Positions 31,909 through 41,955 of a DNA stretch of 64,000 bases are shown here, piece after piece. The position numbers and the translations under genes were made by a program. Below the pieces are notes generated by a model that did not search any database, was not told the origin of the DNA, and was given only the letters and a program-made list of their open reading frames with translations. How positions within the stretch are numbered: the first letter of the stretch is position 1; each line of letters begins with the position of its first letter. The stretch covers positions 1,550,001 through 1,614,000 of the forward strand of contig JAUZTG010000042.1 in the NCBI GenBank assembly GCA_030734395.1, written 5' to 3'. The DNA comes from Sarocladium kiliense. Lineage: Eukaryota > Ascomycota > Sordariomycetes > Hypocreales > Sarocladiaceae.

Positions 31909-33292
31909 ATGTCCGCAAACATTCCACGACCGGGCCCCGCGAATCTGGGGCCCAACGCCGGCCTTGATGAGTGGCTTGAGGAGGCCAAGCAGTGCCACTA
32001 CCTGCCGGAGCGGGCAATGAAGGAGCTATGTGAGAAGGTCAAGGAGATCTTGATGGAGGGTAAGCTACCTTCTCCCATTGCCCTGTCGCCTCTCGGCGAA
32101 CATCCCATCTGACCCATCCACTCAAGAGTCAAACATCCAACCCGTCTGTACCCCGGTCACCGTCTGCGGCGATATCCACGGCCAATTCTACGATCTACTC
32201 GAACTCTTCCGCGTTGCTGGCGGCATGCCCGGCGAGACGAACGTCCAGGCACCCAAGACTGCTACAACAGTCATCACATCCGAGGATATTGAGCCCCCGA
32301 CGGAAATCACGAACCCGAAACTCAGGAAGAAGATCAAGCCCTCGATAGACGGCGATAGCATCGGCGGAGGCGATGGTGACGATGACGACGCTGATATGGA
32401 GGCAGCTTCCCAGTCGGGCGATTCGGGTGTGGAGGTTACGTCGGCGCCGGCGCAGACGTCATCTCAGAGTGCTGAGACCAGATTCATTTTCCTTGGAGAC
32501 TTCGTTGATCGTGGCTACTTCAGTCTGGAGACATTCACCCTCCTGATGTGTCTCAAGGCAAAGTACGAACCCCCAAGACGCTGGCCATAGGAACGAGCAT
32601 CCCGCTGACCGAGCTTCCAGATATCCGGATCGAATAGTTCTTGTTCGAGGTAACCACGAGTCACGCCAGATCACACAGGTTTACGGCTTTTATGAGGAAT
32701 GTCAGCAAAAGTACGGAAACGCATCAGTGTGGAAAGCCTGCTGCCATGTTTTCGACTTCCTGGTTCTCGCTGCTATCGTTGATGGCGAGCTTCTTTGTGT
32801 GCACGGCGGTCTGAGCCCCGAGATCCGGACTATCGATCAGATTCGGGTGGTCGCGCGAGCACAAGAGATCCCCCATGAAGGAGCTTTCTGTGACCTTGTG
32901 TGGTCAGATCCAGAGGATGTAGAAACTTGGGCTATTAGCCCAAGAGGTGCGGGTTGGCTGTTTGGTGACAAGGTCGCAACAGAATTCAACCACGTCAACG
33001 GGCTCAAATTGATTGCGAGAGCCCATCAGCTCGTGAATGAGGGCTACAAGGTACGTGTCACACTATGCCTCACCAATGACTCGGGTTAACATAATCGCAG
33101 TACCACTTCGCGGAGAACTCAGTAGTGACAGTTTGGTCGGCGCCCAACTACTGCTACCGATGCGGTAATGTGGCTTCTATCATGTCTGTGGACAACGACC
33201 TCAGCCCCAAGTTCAGCATCTTCTCGGCCGTGCCAGATGACCAGCGGCATGTGCCGGCTAGCAGGAGAGGGCCGAGCGACTACTTCCTGTGA
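31909..33292 (+). CDS. sit4: PP6-type Ser/Thr phosphatase catalytic subunit (Sit4) with acidic insertion
   Basis: Exons 31909-32059, 32127-32562, 32621-33050 and 33101-33292 give 402 residues. All metal-site motifs are present: GDIHGQF at 65, GDFVDRG at 174, RGNHE at 205, then CVHGGLSP, RAHQLVNEGY and SAPNYCYRCGN. The C-terminus ends DYFL, the methylation-type tail. Features such as CDLVWSDPEDVETWAISPRGAGWLFG point to PP6/Sit4 rather than PP2A or PP4. About 78 residues (roughly 90-168) are inserted between the first two motifs, ending in an acidic GGGDGDDDDAD and Ser-rich segment. Sit4 acts in G1 progression and in TOR and Elongator-related signalling in yeast. The insertion is absent from animal and budding-yeast enzymes as I recall them. 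Confidence 0.92.
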
Positions 33293-33639
33293 TTGACATT
33301 CACGATTTTTACGCAAATGGGTTGGATGGGCGGCGAGAGGGGCTTGGTCAGGCATGTAGAATACCTTGAAGGTCGAGATACCCGTGACCTCATGTTTTGT
33401 AACGGATAGCAATGGGATAATGGAATGCTTGGTTATGTTCATGGTGCTTGTAATCGCTCCGACTTTGTAGTTGACCTCACTGGTGGGGCTTGATTTTCAC
33501 GTACGGAACCAACCTTTGCTTTTCAACCTAGACTCACGCAACTACAAATCGCCATCGACGTCGAGCCCGATGGAAGGTTGACGAACATTATGACTTGAAT
33601 TTTCTCACGCGCCATTCCGGCTCTGAGATAGGCGTCATA
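33293..33639. other. Intergenic, 347 bp
   Basis: This is the sit4 3' UTR and trm12 promoter. Nothing else was seen. Confidence 0.5.
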
Positions 33640-34794
33640 ATGGCCAAACAACGCCGAGCCCCTCAAAACCCGATCCTGGCGTCCATTGAGACGTGGCTCT
33701 CCTCTCTCCCGCCAGGCACAACGGATGCGGGCCAAGTGATGGAGTTGCTCGCAAATGCGCCCAAACGGTTCATAACATACGAGCCGATGGTCTTGCTCCC
33801 TACCGGAAGCTTCACTGCCACATCCTGGGTTCAGCTCCTTGACAGACTTGAGAATGAGACGAAGTCACGTCTCTGGTCTAGCATTCTTGGGCAAATCTCA
33901 AGCAAAGCGAAGGTCTCTGTGACACACCTCGCGACTAATGAGGGTATCCCGCTTCATGACGGTGATCAAGAAGGCGCGGAGAATGTGCTGCGAAGTCCGT
34001 GCGGTCTGAAGCTCTTGCATGGCGACTTCGGCTCAGACTCTGTGCCGACAAACCCAAATTGGCAAGAAGAGTTCGAAAGGGCGTTCTGGGTGTCCACGAA
34101 GCAGAATGGCATCGTGCAAACGTGGGCTCCAAGGTGGACTATGTTCAGCCGTGGCAATGTGAAGGAGAAGGCTAGGCTTATGACTTTTCCAGCTGTGTCT
34201 GATCGAACGTCGGATCACTGGGCGATTGACCTGTATGCTGGTATCGGGTACTTTGTCTTCTCGTATGTGAAGCTTGGCTATCGTGTACTTTGCTGGGAGA
34301 TCAACCCATGGAGCATCGAAGGCTTGCGCCGTGGAGCGATTGCAAATGGTTGGACTGTCAAGGTCGTCCAACGAGGTGACCTTGCCACGCCACTGGATGA
34401 GCTGATCACCGGTGGTGAACAGATTGTGGTTCTCTCCGAGAGCAACGAGAAGGCTCTCGGTCAGATGGAGGCTTTGCGTCAAAGTATGAGAATCGAGCAT
34501 GTCAACTGCGGCTTCTTGCCGACAAGTAGACCGGTATGGGAGGCAGCTTGGAAGATGACGTCTGGCAGTACCGAATCTTGGCTCCATCTGCACGACAACG
34601 TCGGCACCAAGGAAGTTGATGGGCGAAAGGAAGAGATACAAAGTTTGTACAATGGCTGGGCCAAAGAGGGGAACACCTGTTCTCGGAACGCTATGGTCGA
34701 ACATGTTGAGTACGTCAAAACATATGCTCCAGATGTCTGGCATTGCGTGTTCGACGTTCATATTACAAGGCCCCAGCCCGCTGCTGAGGTATAG
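33640..34794 (+). CDS. trm12: tRNA wybutosine-synthesising transferase Trm12/TYW2
   Basis: A single exon of 384 residues, starting at ATG 33640 (the frame upstream continues only to a TTG). The C-terminal two thirds is a class I SAM-dependent fold: HWAIDLYAGIGYFVFSYVKLG is the SAM-binding loop, CWEINPWSIEGLRRGAIANGW the second acidic motif, and ESNEKALGQ and VNCGFLPTSRPVWEAAW follow as in Trm12. The enzyme transfers the aminocarboxypropyl group of SAM to the tricyclic base at position 37 of tRNA-Phe, the step after Tyw1 in wybutosine synthesis, in the cytosol. Many orthologues have the motif NCG or NLG in the position seen here. It lies head-to-tail after sit4 and converges with the next gene, with stops 39 bp apart. 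Confidence 0.88.
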   Translation: MAKQRRAPQNPILASIETWLSSLPPGTTDAGQVMELLANAPKRFITYEPMVLLPTGSFTATSWVQLLDRLENETKSRLWSSILGQISSKAKVSVTHLATNEGIPLHDGDQEGAENVLRSPCGLKLLHGDFGSDSVPTNPNWQEEFERAFWVSTKQNGIVQTWAPRWTMFSRGNVKEKARLMTFPAVSDRTSDHWAIDLYAGIGYFVFSYVKLGYRVLCWEINPWSIEGLRRGAIANGWTVKVVQRGDLATPLDELITGGEQIVVLSESNEKALGQMEALRQSMRIEHVNCGFLPTSRPVWEAAWKMTSGSTESWLHLHDNVGTKEVDGRKEEIQSLYNGWAKEGNTCSRNAMVEHVEYVKTYAPDVWHCVFDVHITRPQPAAEV

Positions 34795-34833
34795 ATCACA
34801 CCTATATACAATAACTAAGCACCTCCATGGAGA

Positions 34834-35511
34834 TCATTGGCGCTTGATCCTGCGAAATTTGAGCGGAATGTTATCAACAATGATATCCATCTGCTCCATC
34901 TGCTCCAGCTTCTCCTGTTGCCTCTCCATTTCCTCATGCTTCCTGAAGTGCTCGATATCCTCCGGGTGCGTCAAATCCTCCAGTTTCGTATTCTCGTCAT
35001 GGTACTTCTCCCAGTGGTGGATCTCATATTCGTATTCGTCGTCGCCGTGGTGGCCGGGTCCGGTTCCCATGTCAGGGAGCGTATTGCCACCTTGCATGTA
35101 CTGCTGCCACTCGTCGCGACTGATGAAGCCGTCTTCGTCGGTATCAATCAGTTCCAGAACCTGTTGTACGATCTCCTCACGGCGAGACTGAGGCACATTT
35201 TTATTCGACTCGTCCATAAGACCGTATGTTCGGAGGATCTCGTCGCCGGACCATTGCGAGTCGCTGTTGTAGTCGTGGAGAGCGAAGAATGAACCCTCGT
35301 CCCAGCTATCGAGGTGATGCTCCTCTAGTAGGGCCAATTAGCGACCTCGTCAAATACAGAAGGTTATCGCAAGATCTCATTACGTACCTGCCATGTGCTT
35401 GGCCATCCAACTTGCGTTCGGATCGACTTCAGGAGCTTTAGAGTTCTGGTGGCCACTATGCGCAGCAGCAAGGCTGGCGAAGCTGGCTGCGACTAATGAC
35501 CGGAGCGCCAT
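34834..35511 (-). CDS. Secretory-pathway EF-hand protein (Ssp120/nucleobindin-like)
   Basis: Exons 35511-35388 and 35324-34834 (63-nt intron, donor GTACGT) give 204 residues. A signal peptide (residues 1-17, ALRSLVAASFASLAAAH) leads into a helix. Two EF-hand loops follow at about 59-70 (DYNSDSQWSGDE) and 102-113 (DTDEDGFISRDE); the second has ideal Ca2+ ligands. A His/Gly-rich linker and a Glu/Gln-rich coiled coil end the protein. This is the plan of yeast Ssp120 and animal nucleobindin/CREC relatives, which reside in the ER-Golgi lumen and bind calcium or cargo receptors. There is no HDEL-type retrieval signal. It is divergent from orc6. Confidence 0.82.
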
Positions 35512-36047
35512 GGTCGCAAGAGGGTTGTACTGTGGCGCGAAAGGTCTGTTGGTTTGGTCGTGACTTCCAGGGGTACTTTCACGGGATTATAGGCTTCGAG
35601 ACTCGAGTCGCATCGCCAGCTGTCCTTGTCTGTTGGATGCAAACAGTAGCTGCATGTGGTTGCCGGGTTCAGGCGCGGCTGGACATCCCCCGTCCCCTGT
35701 CTACGCAGGGTGGGGGGGCCCTGCAGTACCGGAGGTCTAGGCGGGAGAGCTATCGCACCAATCGGTCATTGCATCATCTCTCCAGAGTCGAGACCACGCA
35801 GTGTGCAGATGAAATCAATTGCCGAATCCAGTACCTTTCCGAGATCCAACGCTGCAACGTACCTGGGGGTTTGACTCCCGAGTCACCGTTTGCAGATTTG
35901 GAACGCTTGTCTCACAGGCACGTGGTTTCGCGACCAGACTCCAACTAAGCTTCGTGCTAGGCGCGTCCACAGTGCAACGAGACGCGACTTTCTTCAACGA
36001 ACGAACCTCGAGCCTTCAGTCCGCTAAGCAACAGGCTGTAGATCAAA
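35512..36047. promoter_or_regulatory. Shared divergent promoter, EF-hand gene and orc6
   Basis: 536 bp between two ATGs on opposite strands. No gene was seen. A run of nine G lies at about 35711. Confidence 0.4.
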
Positions 36048-37260
36048 ATGAGTCGCCAGATTGAGCAAGCTCTGCTCTCTTTGATGCCTGCTCAAGCAGA
36101 CGTTCTTCCGCCACAACTCGTCCAGCTCGCCGAATCACTACTGGCCCAATCGAGACAGAAAGCCTCTACGCTCAAGGCCGAAGAAGACATTGCTCGTCTT
36201 TACGCATGTGCACATCTTGCCTGCGATAGGTACAGCCATCATTAAGTCCGCAGCACAGGTTTACGGCTAACTTCTATTGCGCTATAGACTGAAGATCGTC
36301 CTCGACTTACCCCCCATCACCCCTAGACCTCCCATCCCTCCGAGAAACTACAAACGACTGTATGACTACCTCGAGAAGATCCTTCCGAGCACCTCCTCGA
36401 CACCAAAGCGCGGCACACCTCGAAGGCGAACCCCCGGCTCCAGAGCCGCCGACGATTTCGACTCTACCTCCCATGACGAGCGGCCACTACCCTCTCGAGG
36501 CACCCCCTCGAAAGAGTCGAGCCTTGCTCGATTCCAAACGCCATCCAAAGCCAACGGCGAAACCCCGACAAGGTCAAGCGCCCGAAGATCTACAAGGAAG
36601 GTCAATCCTGAAATGCCGCTCTGGGTTAGGCCCGTTACGAGGTTCATCTGTGCGGAAACAGAGAACACCCAGCTTGGCTCAACAGTCGTGGCCGGCATGG
36701 AGGCGATCATACTGCCAGCCGGAAGGAGAGCAGCAGATGAGTGGGTTCACGACAACACTACGGCCTTGTTTGCCGCCGTCTATTTCTACGTTACGATGCG
36801 GGTCAAGGCCCTTACTTCAGGCGCCGAGGTGAATAGTGAGACGTATGTACCTTTGAGGAAGGAGATTCTCGAACTGTTGGAAAGGGCCAGGGACGAGGCA
36901 GACACAAAGGTCGCAGATGAAGACTTGGCTTGGTCCGGCTGGTCTGCAATCAAGCCCAAGGCATTTGATGAAGCCGTGGCGAAAGCAAAAGAGAGGGGTT
37001 GGCTCGATAGTGACTGGTACAGAGGCATCGCAGATATCGTCAAGTCTGATGGGACGGGAGATATGCAGATGGGCGATGACGAGGACGCTGGCCTGGCACA
37101 GACGGGTCAAGTCCGACGAGCCGACACGATGTTCCAGGACCGCTTCGACTATCTTAGTGAAGGACGACGTATAGAGTACAAGGCATGGAAGGAGACAACG
37201 CTGGCTCGCATCTCACAAGCCCTGGTATCAAACGGCGCAATGGAGGTCGATCCAGCTTGA
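36048..37260 (+). CDS. orc6: Origin recognition complex subunit 6
   Basis: Exons 36048-36229 and 36288-37260 (58-nt intron, ending CTATAG) give 384 residues. The N-terminal helical domain (residues about 1-95) matches fungal Orc6: SRQIEQALLSLMP, LVQLAESLLAQSR, EEDIARLYACAHLACDRLK, then LPPITPRPPIPPRNYKRLYDYLE. A Ser/Thr/Pro-rich basic linker follows with several SP/TP sites near Arg or Lys (TPKRGTPRRRTPG), likely cyclin-dependent-kinase targets. A second helical domain comes last. The protein is part of the six-subunit complex that loads MCM helicases at replication origins. The C-terminus is acidic with a conserved YKAWKETTLARI-type helix that should bind Orc3. Confidence 0.88.
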
Positions 37261-37337
37261 AGTGTCAAACCAAGGCTCAATTTCTTCGTACATCATACAT
37301 AAGGCATTTTTCTCTTCTACTATATGAAGGAATTCCC

Positions 37338-38345
37338 TTATGCCATCTTGCCTGGCACATACGGATGCCCAGCGCTCAACCCGCCGTCGACAAGCCAAGC
37401 CTGGCCGTTTACATAGCTACTCTCATCACTTCCGAGGAACAGCGCCACTCGAGCGATCTCATCCGCGTTACCGCCACGCTTCAATGGGTTGATGTGCCCG
37501 ATCTTGCTCTCCCGTCCACGTGCTCTTGCGGAGTCATATACGGCGGCTGTCATTCCCGTCTCAATCAAGCCAGGGCAGATGGCGTTGATCCGAATGTTGG
37601 ATCCAGCGAGTTGATAGGCAACCGTCTGAGTGATTGACACAACGGCAGCTTTTGATGCGGAATAAGGTGTTGAACCAGCGTTGGAGCGAATGCCTGCCGT
37701 TGATGCTGTGGCTATGATGCTTCCTGAGGACTCGGGCTTTGATGGGGAGGTCTTCCTCATCGCAGGTGCTGCATACTTGGCTGCCAGGAAGACGCTGGGA
37801 TAGATGTTAGATACCCAAGATTCAAGAACAACTCAAAAGTTAAAGAAACTGTTCCACACTCACCTAAGTGTATTGACCTTAAGAACTTCCATGAAGTCTT
37901 CATCCGAGCAGTCAGTGAAGAGCGAATGGGGACCGATGATACCAGCATTAGCAAAGAAGACGTCCAGCCGTCCATATCGGTCCATGGCCTCATCCACCAC
38001 AGCCTTGACCGCCGTCTCGTTGGAGGCATCGAATTGACGCGCATGAACCTCGACACCAGCGTACTTGCTCTCAATCTCACGCTTGTGCTCTTTAAGGTGC
38101 GTGTCGTCGAAGTCACAGATGTAGATGGCTTTAGCACCGCTCTCGGCATACTGATGGGCAGTGGCGCGACCGATACCCAAGGGGGAGTTGGTGCCAGTTA
38201 TGATGGCCACCTTACCAGCAAGGCGGGGAGCATTGCTGGGGCCGGCGACTCGCTTGATTTCGGGAAGGGATGATGAGGAGGAGGATGACGAGTTAGAGAG
38301 GTGGCTGGTGAGTGCTTGGACTCGTTCCTGTGCTTTCTCGGCCAT
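37338..38345 (-). CDS. Short-chain dehydrogenase/reductase
   Basis: Exons 38345-37864 and 37794-37338 (69-nt intron) give 312 residues. After a Ser-rich leader, the Rossmann motif TGTNSPLGIGRA lies at about 50-61, with FDDTH in the cofactor-specificity region and NAG at the fourth strand. The catalytic Ser192 and Tyr205-x3-Lys209 (YSASK) are correctly spaced. The tail has the PLKRGG and DEIARVALFLGSDESSYVNGQ elements, so it is a classical SDR of the fabG-like type. An Asp after strand 2 suggests NAD(H) preference. It probably acts in the cytosol or peroxisome on an unknown alcohol or ketone. It converges with orc6, with 77 bp between stops. Confidence 0.88.
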
Positions 38346-38914
38346 CTTTGTATAGGTTTAGGTGTATCCGTGATCAAGCGAGCGGACAGAGTAGGAGCGG
38401 AGTTGTCGTGATTTTCCAATGAGATTTTCTTCAACTTTGAGATTTTGATCTGGTCAGGTTGACCGAGGGTTTGTAGGTGTGAGATGAGCTGCCCGTCGGC
38501 TGGCATACATGCAGTCTGGGGTGGAGCTGGGGCCGAGCCGAGGCACCTTCAATTGAAGTTAGTGACCTGATTTCCCCGCGAAACACTGCGGGGCATACAA
38601 GTACCAGCATCTCGATATTTGACTCTTGAGTGTTTCCCTCGGAGTTCTGACTATTTCATGGGCTTATTGACCTTTTATGCATGAGTGTCGTAATTCCAAA
38701 CCATCAGGCTGACTTTGACCGATTATTTTTAAAACCAGAAGACCACCACCGTTCCGTCGCCTGTATGCTTGAGTAACAAGTCCTTGAGGCGTCTCGATGC
38801 CATGAAGCCAAGGTCTGAAAGTCTGAATTGATGCTTCTGACAATAGAACGCTGAAAACCAGCATGTATAGCTAGACTTAGTACAATAAGGTTTGCTCTGA
38901 CACATCGTGAATGC
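38346..38914. other. Intergenic, 569 bp
   Basis: This is the promoter of the SDR gene and the 3' flank of the next gene. Nothing else was seen. Confidence 0.45.
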
Positions 38915-39397
38915 TCATTGTTCACCACTCTCTGTGTCCGAAGAGTCATCTTCCTCGCCATGTCGTAGGTCAACTAGCACTGCACCCCAGGTCAATATTA
39001 TCCTCTGCAAAAAGAACGGAGATCCCTCGTGATACTTACTCACAGCGCCGCTCTCGAGCTTGTCCGTTTGAAAACCAGCCTCCAAAGCCGTACTAGCATC
39101 GAAAACGCACTGCCCGAATTCGAGCCCTATGTCGCCGTTGTCCTTCAGGCACAGACACACCTGTCTAAAGTGTTCATGATGCAAGTCCTGATCATCTCCG
39201 TCGAAGATCAGCACAGACTTTCCATGCTGGTGGCTGAAAGCTGCAGAGTCGCTATTGCTGGCTAAAGCTTCGGAGAGCTTCCCAGCATCTGGGGCCGTCG
39301 TGACGAGCCTTGTGAAGACCTTCGCGCCAATCAGGCCTTCACTATTGGGGCCTGTGTAGATTGACACGTTCTCCGGAAGCTCTACTCTGGATGGCAT
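38915..39397 (-). CDS. Hypothetical protein, 140 aa (160 aa if intron is retained)
   Basis: Exons 39397-39040 and 38979-38915 are separated by a 60-nt intron (donor GTAAGT, acceptor GTGCAG). The intron length is a multiple of three and it has no stop, so both spliced and unspliced forms would be read. The polar protein has many Asp/Glu and a few Cys. Recognisable pieces are FDGDDQDLHHEHFRQVCLC and the acidic end EEDDSSDTESGEQ. No signal peptide, membrane helix or known domain is seen. Confidence 0.6.
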   Translation of the reverse strand: MPSRVELPENVSIYTGPNSEGLIGAKVFTRLVTTAPDAGKLSEALASNSDSAAFSHQHGKSVLIFDGDDQDLHHEHFRQVCLCLKDNGDIGLEFGQCVFDASTALEAGFQTDKLESGAVSKYHEGSPFFLQRIILTWGAVLVDLRHGEEDDSSDTESGEQ

Positions 39398-39999
39398 GAT
39401 TCTTGAGGGCTCGTCGTGGTTCTAGTTGATCGTTTACAAAATTGGATGTTAGAGGCAAAAACCTCGTTGGGCCTTCACTGTATCCTGTGGATCCACATAT
39501 TGTGCTATAGCTTTCGAATGCTGTATTGCGCCTCCCAGAACAAGCACTTCGAACAGTGTAGGTTGGACATTCGATTTGAGTGCTCATGCACTGCATTTGT
39601 TCTTCTATACACCTTCTAATCATACACACAGCTACATGGAGCTTATGATCGCACCCAATCCCTTTCAATGACGGTGACTGGCGAGCAGTTGCAGTAGTAG
39701 ACCAGAAATTGCCCAAATAACTCTTGGAGACGAAGAGGCTCTATGGCAGCGGATGCGGGGCATTCACTCGGCTTGAGGCCATTGCGAAGGGTCGAAGGTT
39801 GGGCGAAAGGAAATGAGAAGTACTCTAGCTCCGTCTGCTCTTGTTGGTCACACCTTCACAGCGTTGACGTCGTGGGACGCGGCAGTTGATCAGCTTCTTG
39901 CGCTGGGCACCATAGCCGTAGAAGAGCCACTTCCAAGGCAATCGCGAGCTTGGAGCCTTGCTTCGACATAAGTCAGATGTCGTTGGACATTTCTCACTC
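39398..39999. other. Intergenic, 602 bp
   Basis: This lies between two minus-strand genes. An open minus frame at 39825-40202 overlaps the 3' end of the F-box gene and might hold an extra exon of it (WLFYGYGAQRKK), but no consistent splice phase was found. Confidence 0.4.
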
Positions 40000-41160
40000 T
40001 CACCCAAGGCCGCCTCGTGGCACAGCCTGACGCCAGGAGTTTCTGGTGATAGAATCTTGAAGGTATCCCTTCGTCCTCCGCAATACTTCCCGCGTTTCTT
40101 CCTTGTCATCTCCCCAGTCCAATCGTTTCGAGATTTCCTCAACCATGTCCCCCGCAACATCTGCAGGAAGTGCATGATAGAGCCACAGGTCCATACCTTC
40201 ATCCAGTAGATTCTCCGTACCCATTAAGCACATATTGACAAAGTCATCTGGTTCTGATGCACGGATGATCATGTTACGGATGCTTTCCACCCGAGTCTCC
40301 CAAGGAGCATGCTTGTAGAGTGTCGTATGTCCTGCCGCACCGGCACGGGTCAACCAAAAGAGTCGCCGGCGATCTTTTTCGGACCACGGGCCTGTAATGA
40401 GACGAGTGGGGATACGCGTGAGAGGGTGAACGTCCTTCATGCGCTCTGGGACTATGACCCAATCAGTAGGAGTAGCACTAGCTCCGCGATAGTCGGCTTC
40501 GAAACAGGCCCTCGCATCAAATCGACTTGTTCTAGCGGAATCTGAAGTGCCGGTGGGAGGAAAATGCTTTTCTTCGTGTGGGTAGTTAGATGTGAAGCTC
40601 CCTTTGCCCATCCAATGGTGATACGTCCTATCACGGGCGAATCTGTCCGCCCAGACTTGCTGTGCTTCAAGAAGAAAGTCTATGCCAGCCCACGGGAGAG
40701 CAATCATTTCAGATTGCAGCTCTGGGTCGCCATGGCGATCCGTGAGGCGACTGTCGCTGCGGAGCGATCGATCATGAACGTAGGGAATTTCTGCCGTCTT
40801 CCCAAAGCCCTGTTCCCACGTATTGTGAAAGGCGGCGAAGAACAGCCTGAAAAGCGTCGCTTTGCCGGACAGCTTTGCGCCAATGAGGTGGCTGGCGCGA
40901 GGAAGGGCGAAACTGCGACAATAGAGGAGGATCGACTCGAGAACCTCGAGCGGCAGACTCTCAATGAGGGAGCGGGGACGGATCATCTTGCGGTGGGCGA
41001 GGGCATCATTCAGAGAGCGTTTAGTCCTCTGACTGAAAGGGCCAGGATTATGATCTTCATGACGACCATGCTTGTTTGCTGATGGCGCGTGCGAGGCCGA
41101 TGCAATAGGTGGCTTTGGTTTTCGTTTCCCACGAACGTGGATTGGCGTAAGCCGGGTCAT
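40000..41160 (-). CDS. F-box-like protein
   Basis: A single exon of 386 residues as modelled, with the first true ATG at 41160. The basic N-terminus is followed at about 64-106 by an F-box-like motif (LIESLPLEVLESILLYCRSFALPRAS) of the kind common in Dothideomycetes proteins. The rest is a helical region with Trp/Arg-rich segments and no WD or LRR repeats. F-box proteins recruit substrates to SCF ubiquitin ligases through Skp1, and the substrate here is unknown. The C-terminus ends at a codon overlapping a GTGAGAGTG donor-like site, so a further exon is possible. It is divergent from mrs2. Confidence 0.7.
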   Translation of the reverse strand: MTRLTPIHVRGKRKPKPPIASASHAPSANKHGRHEDHNPGPFSQRTKRSLNDALAHRKMIRPRSLIESLPLEVLESILLYCRSFALPRASHLIGAKLSGKATLFRLFFAAFHNTWEQGFGKTAEIPYVHDRSLRSDSRLTDRHGDPELQSEMIALPWAGIDFLLEAQQVWADRFARDRTYHHWMGKGSFTSNYPHEEKHFPPTGTSDSARTSRFDARACFEADYRGASATPTDWVIVPERMKDVHPLTRIPTRLITGPWSEKDRRRLFWLTRAGAAGHTTLYKHAPWETRVESIRNMIIRASEPDDFVNMCLMGTENLLDEGMDLWLYHALPADVAGDMVEEISKRLDWGDDKEETREVLRRTKGYLQDSITRNSWRQAVPRGGLG

Positions 41161-41955
41161 GGCGATGCGCACATTTCGAAGGGAGCTTAAAGGACGTTCT
41201 CTTGATCCAGAGGTCCGCGCATTCAAATGAGCAGGCTTTCCGGTTCCTGAGATTCTTCGATGATGGCTGGTTTTCTCCAGGGTGCCGTGCAAAGTCGTTG
41301 TGGAACGAGCCTCACGGAACTGTGGAGCAAAATATTGAAGGCATGGTGATCGTTCGCTTCCACATGTGAGCCCTCGCTGGGCACCTCAGTTTGCGCTTCA
41401 GCCCAGCGCATACCCAGCCTCTATTCCGAGACAACTGGTCGTAGAGATCATTTTTGAATAAAAGATTGGTTTTTACCTTTCCCTCCTAGTTGTATGTGTC
41501 ATGTTGTGTGGTTCTGGATGAGTTGTCGACGAGCCTCGCCGGGGTGAACAAGGTTGTTTGCGCTGGATGGGAGGTACTGCGGAAAGTGGCCACTAAGGTG
41601 AGGTGTCTTCGCAGAAACTCGTGTTAGTATCTGAATTGCTCAAAAGTATTCCCCGAGATGCCTTCGTCAACTTTGTGAATTGTCCTGGTCTGGGTCCCAG
41701 GCTGACGTTGAGCGAGCAAGAACCCACCCTGGAGGTTGGCCTAAGCACCCTATCGCGTTGGTGACGGCACCTTAAATTTTCCATTGCGCCATGACCCTCA
41801 CAGTACCTAGTCTCCGCGCTCCCTCCCATATCACCAGCAGTCTTGAACGAGACGCGACTGGTCGCCTGCTCGTGAATTGTTTTGAGCTGAAGATCTAATC
41901 ACCGGAGCTGCATTTGGCGCACTGCAGGCTCAACGGTCACGACAACGTCGCCACG
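41161..41955. promoter_or_regulatory. Divergent promoter, F-box gene and mrs2
   Basis: 795 bp between divergent ATGs. Frames in it are short shadows, and no gene was seen. Confidence 0.4.
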
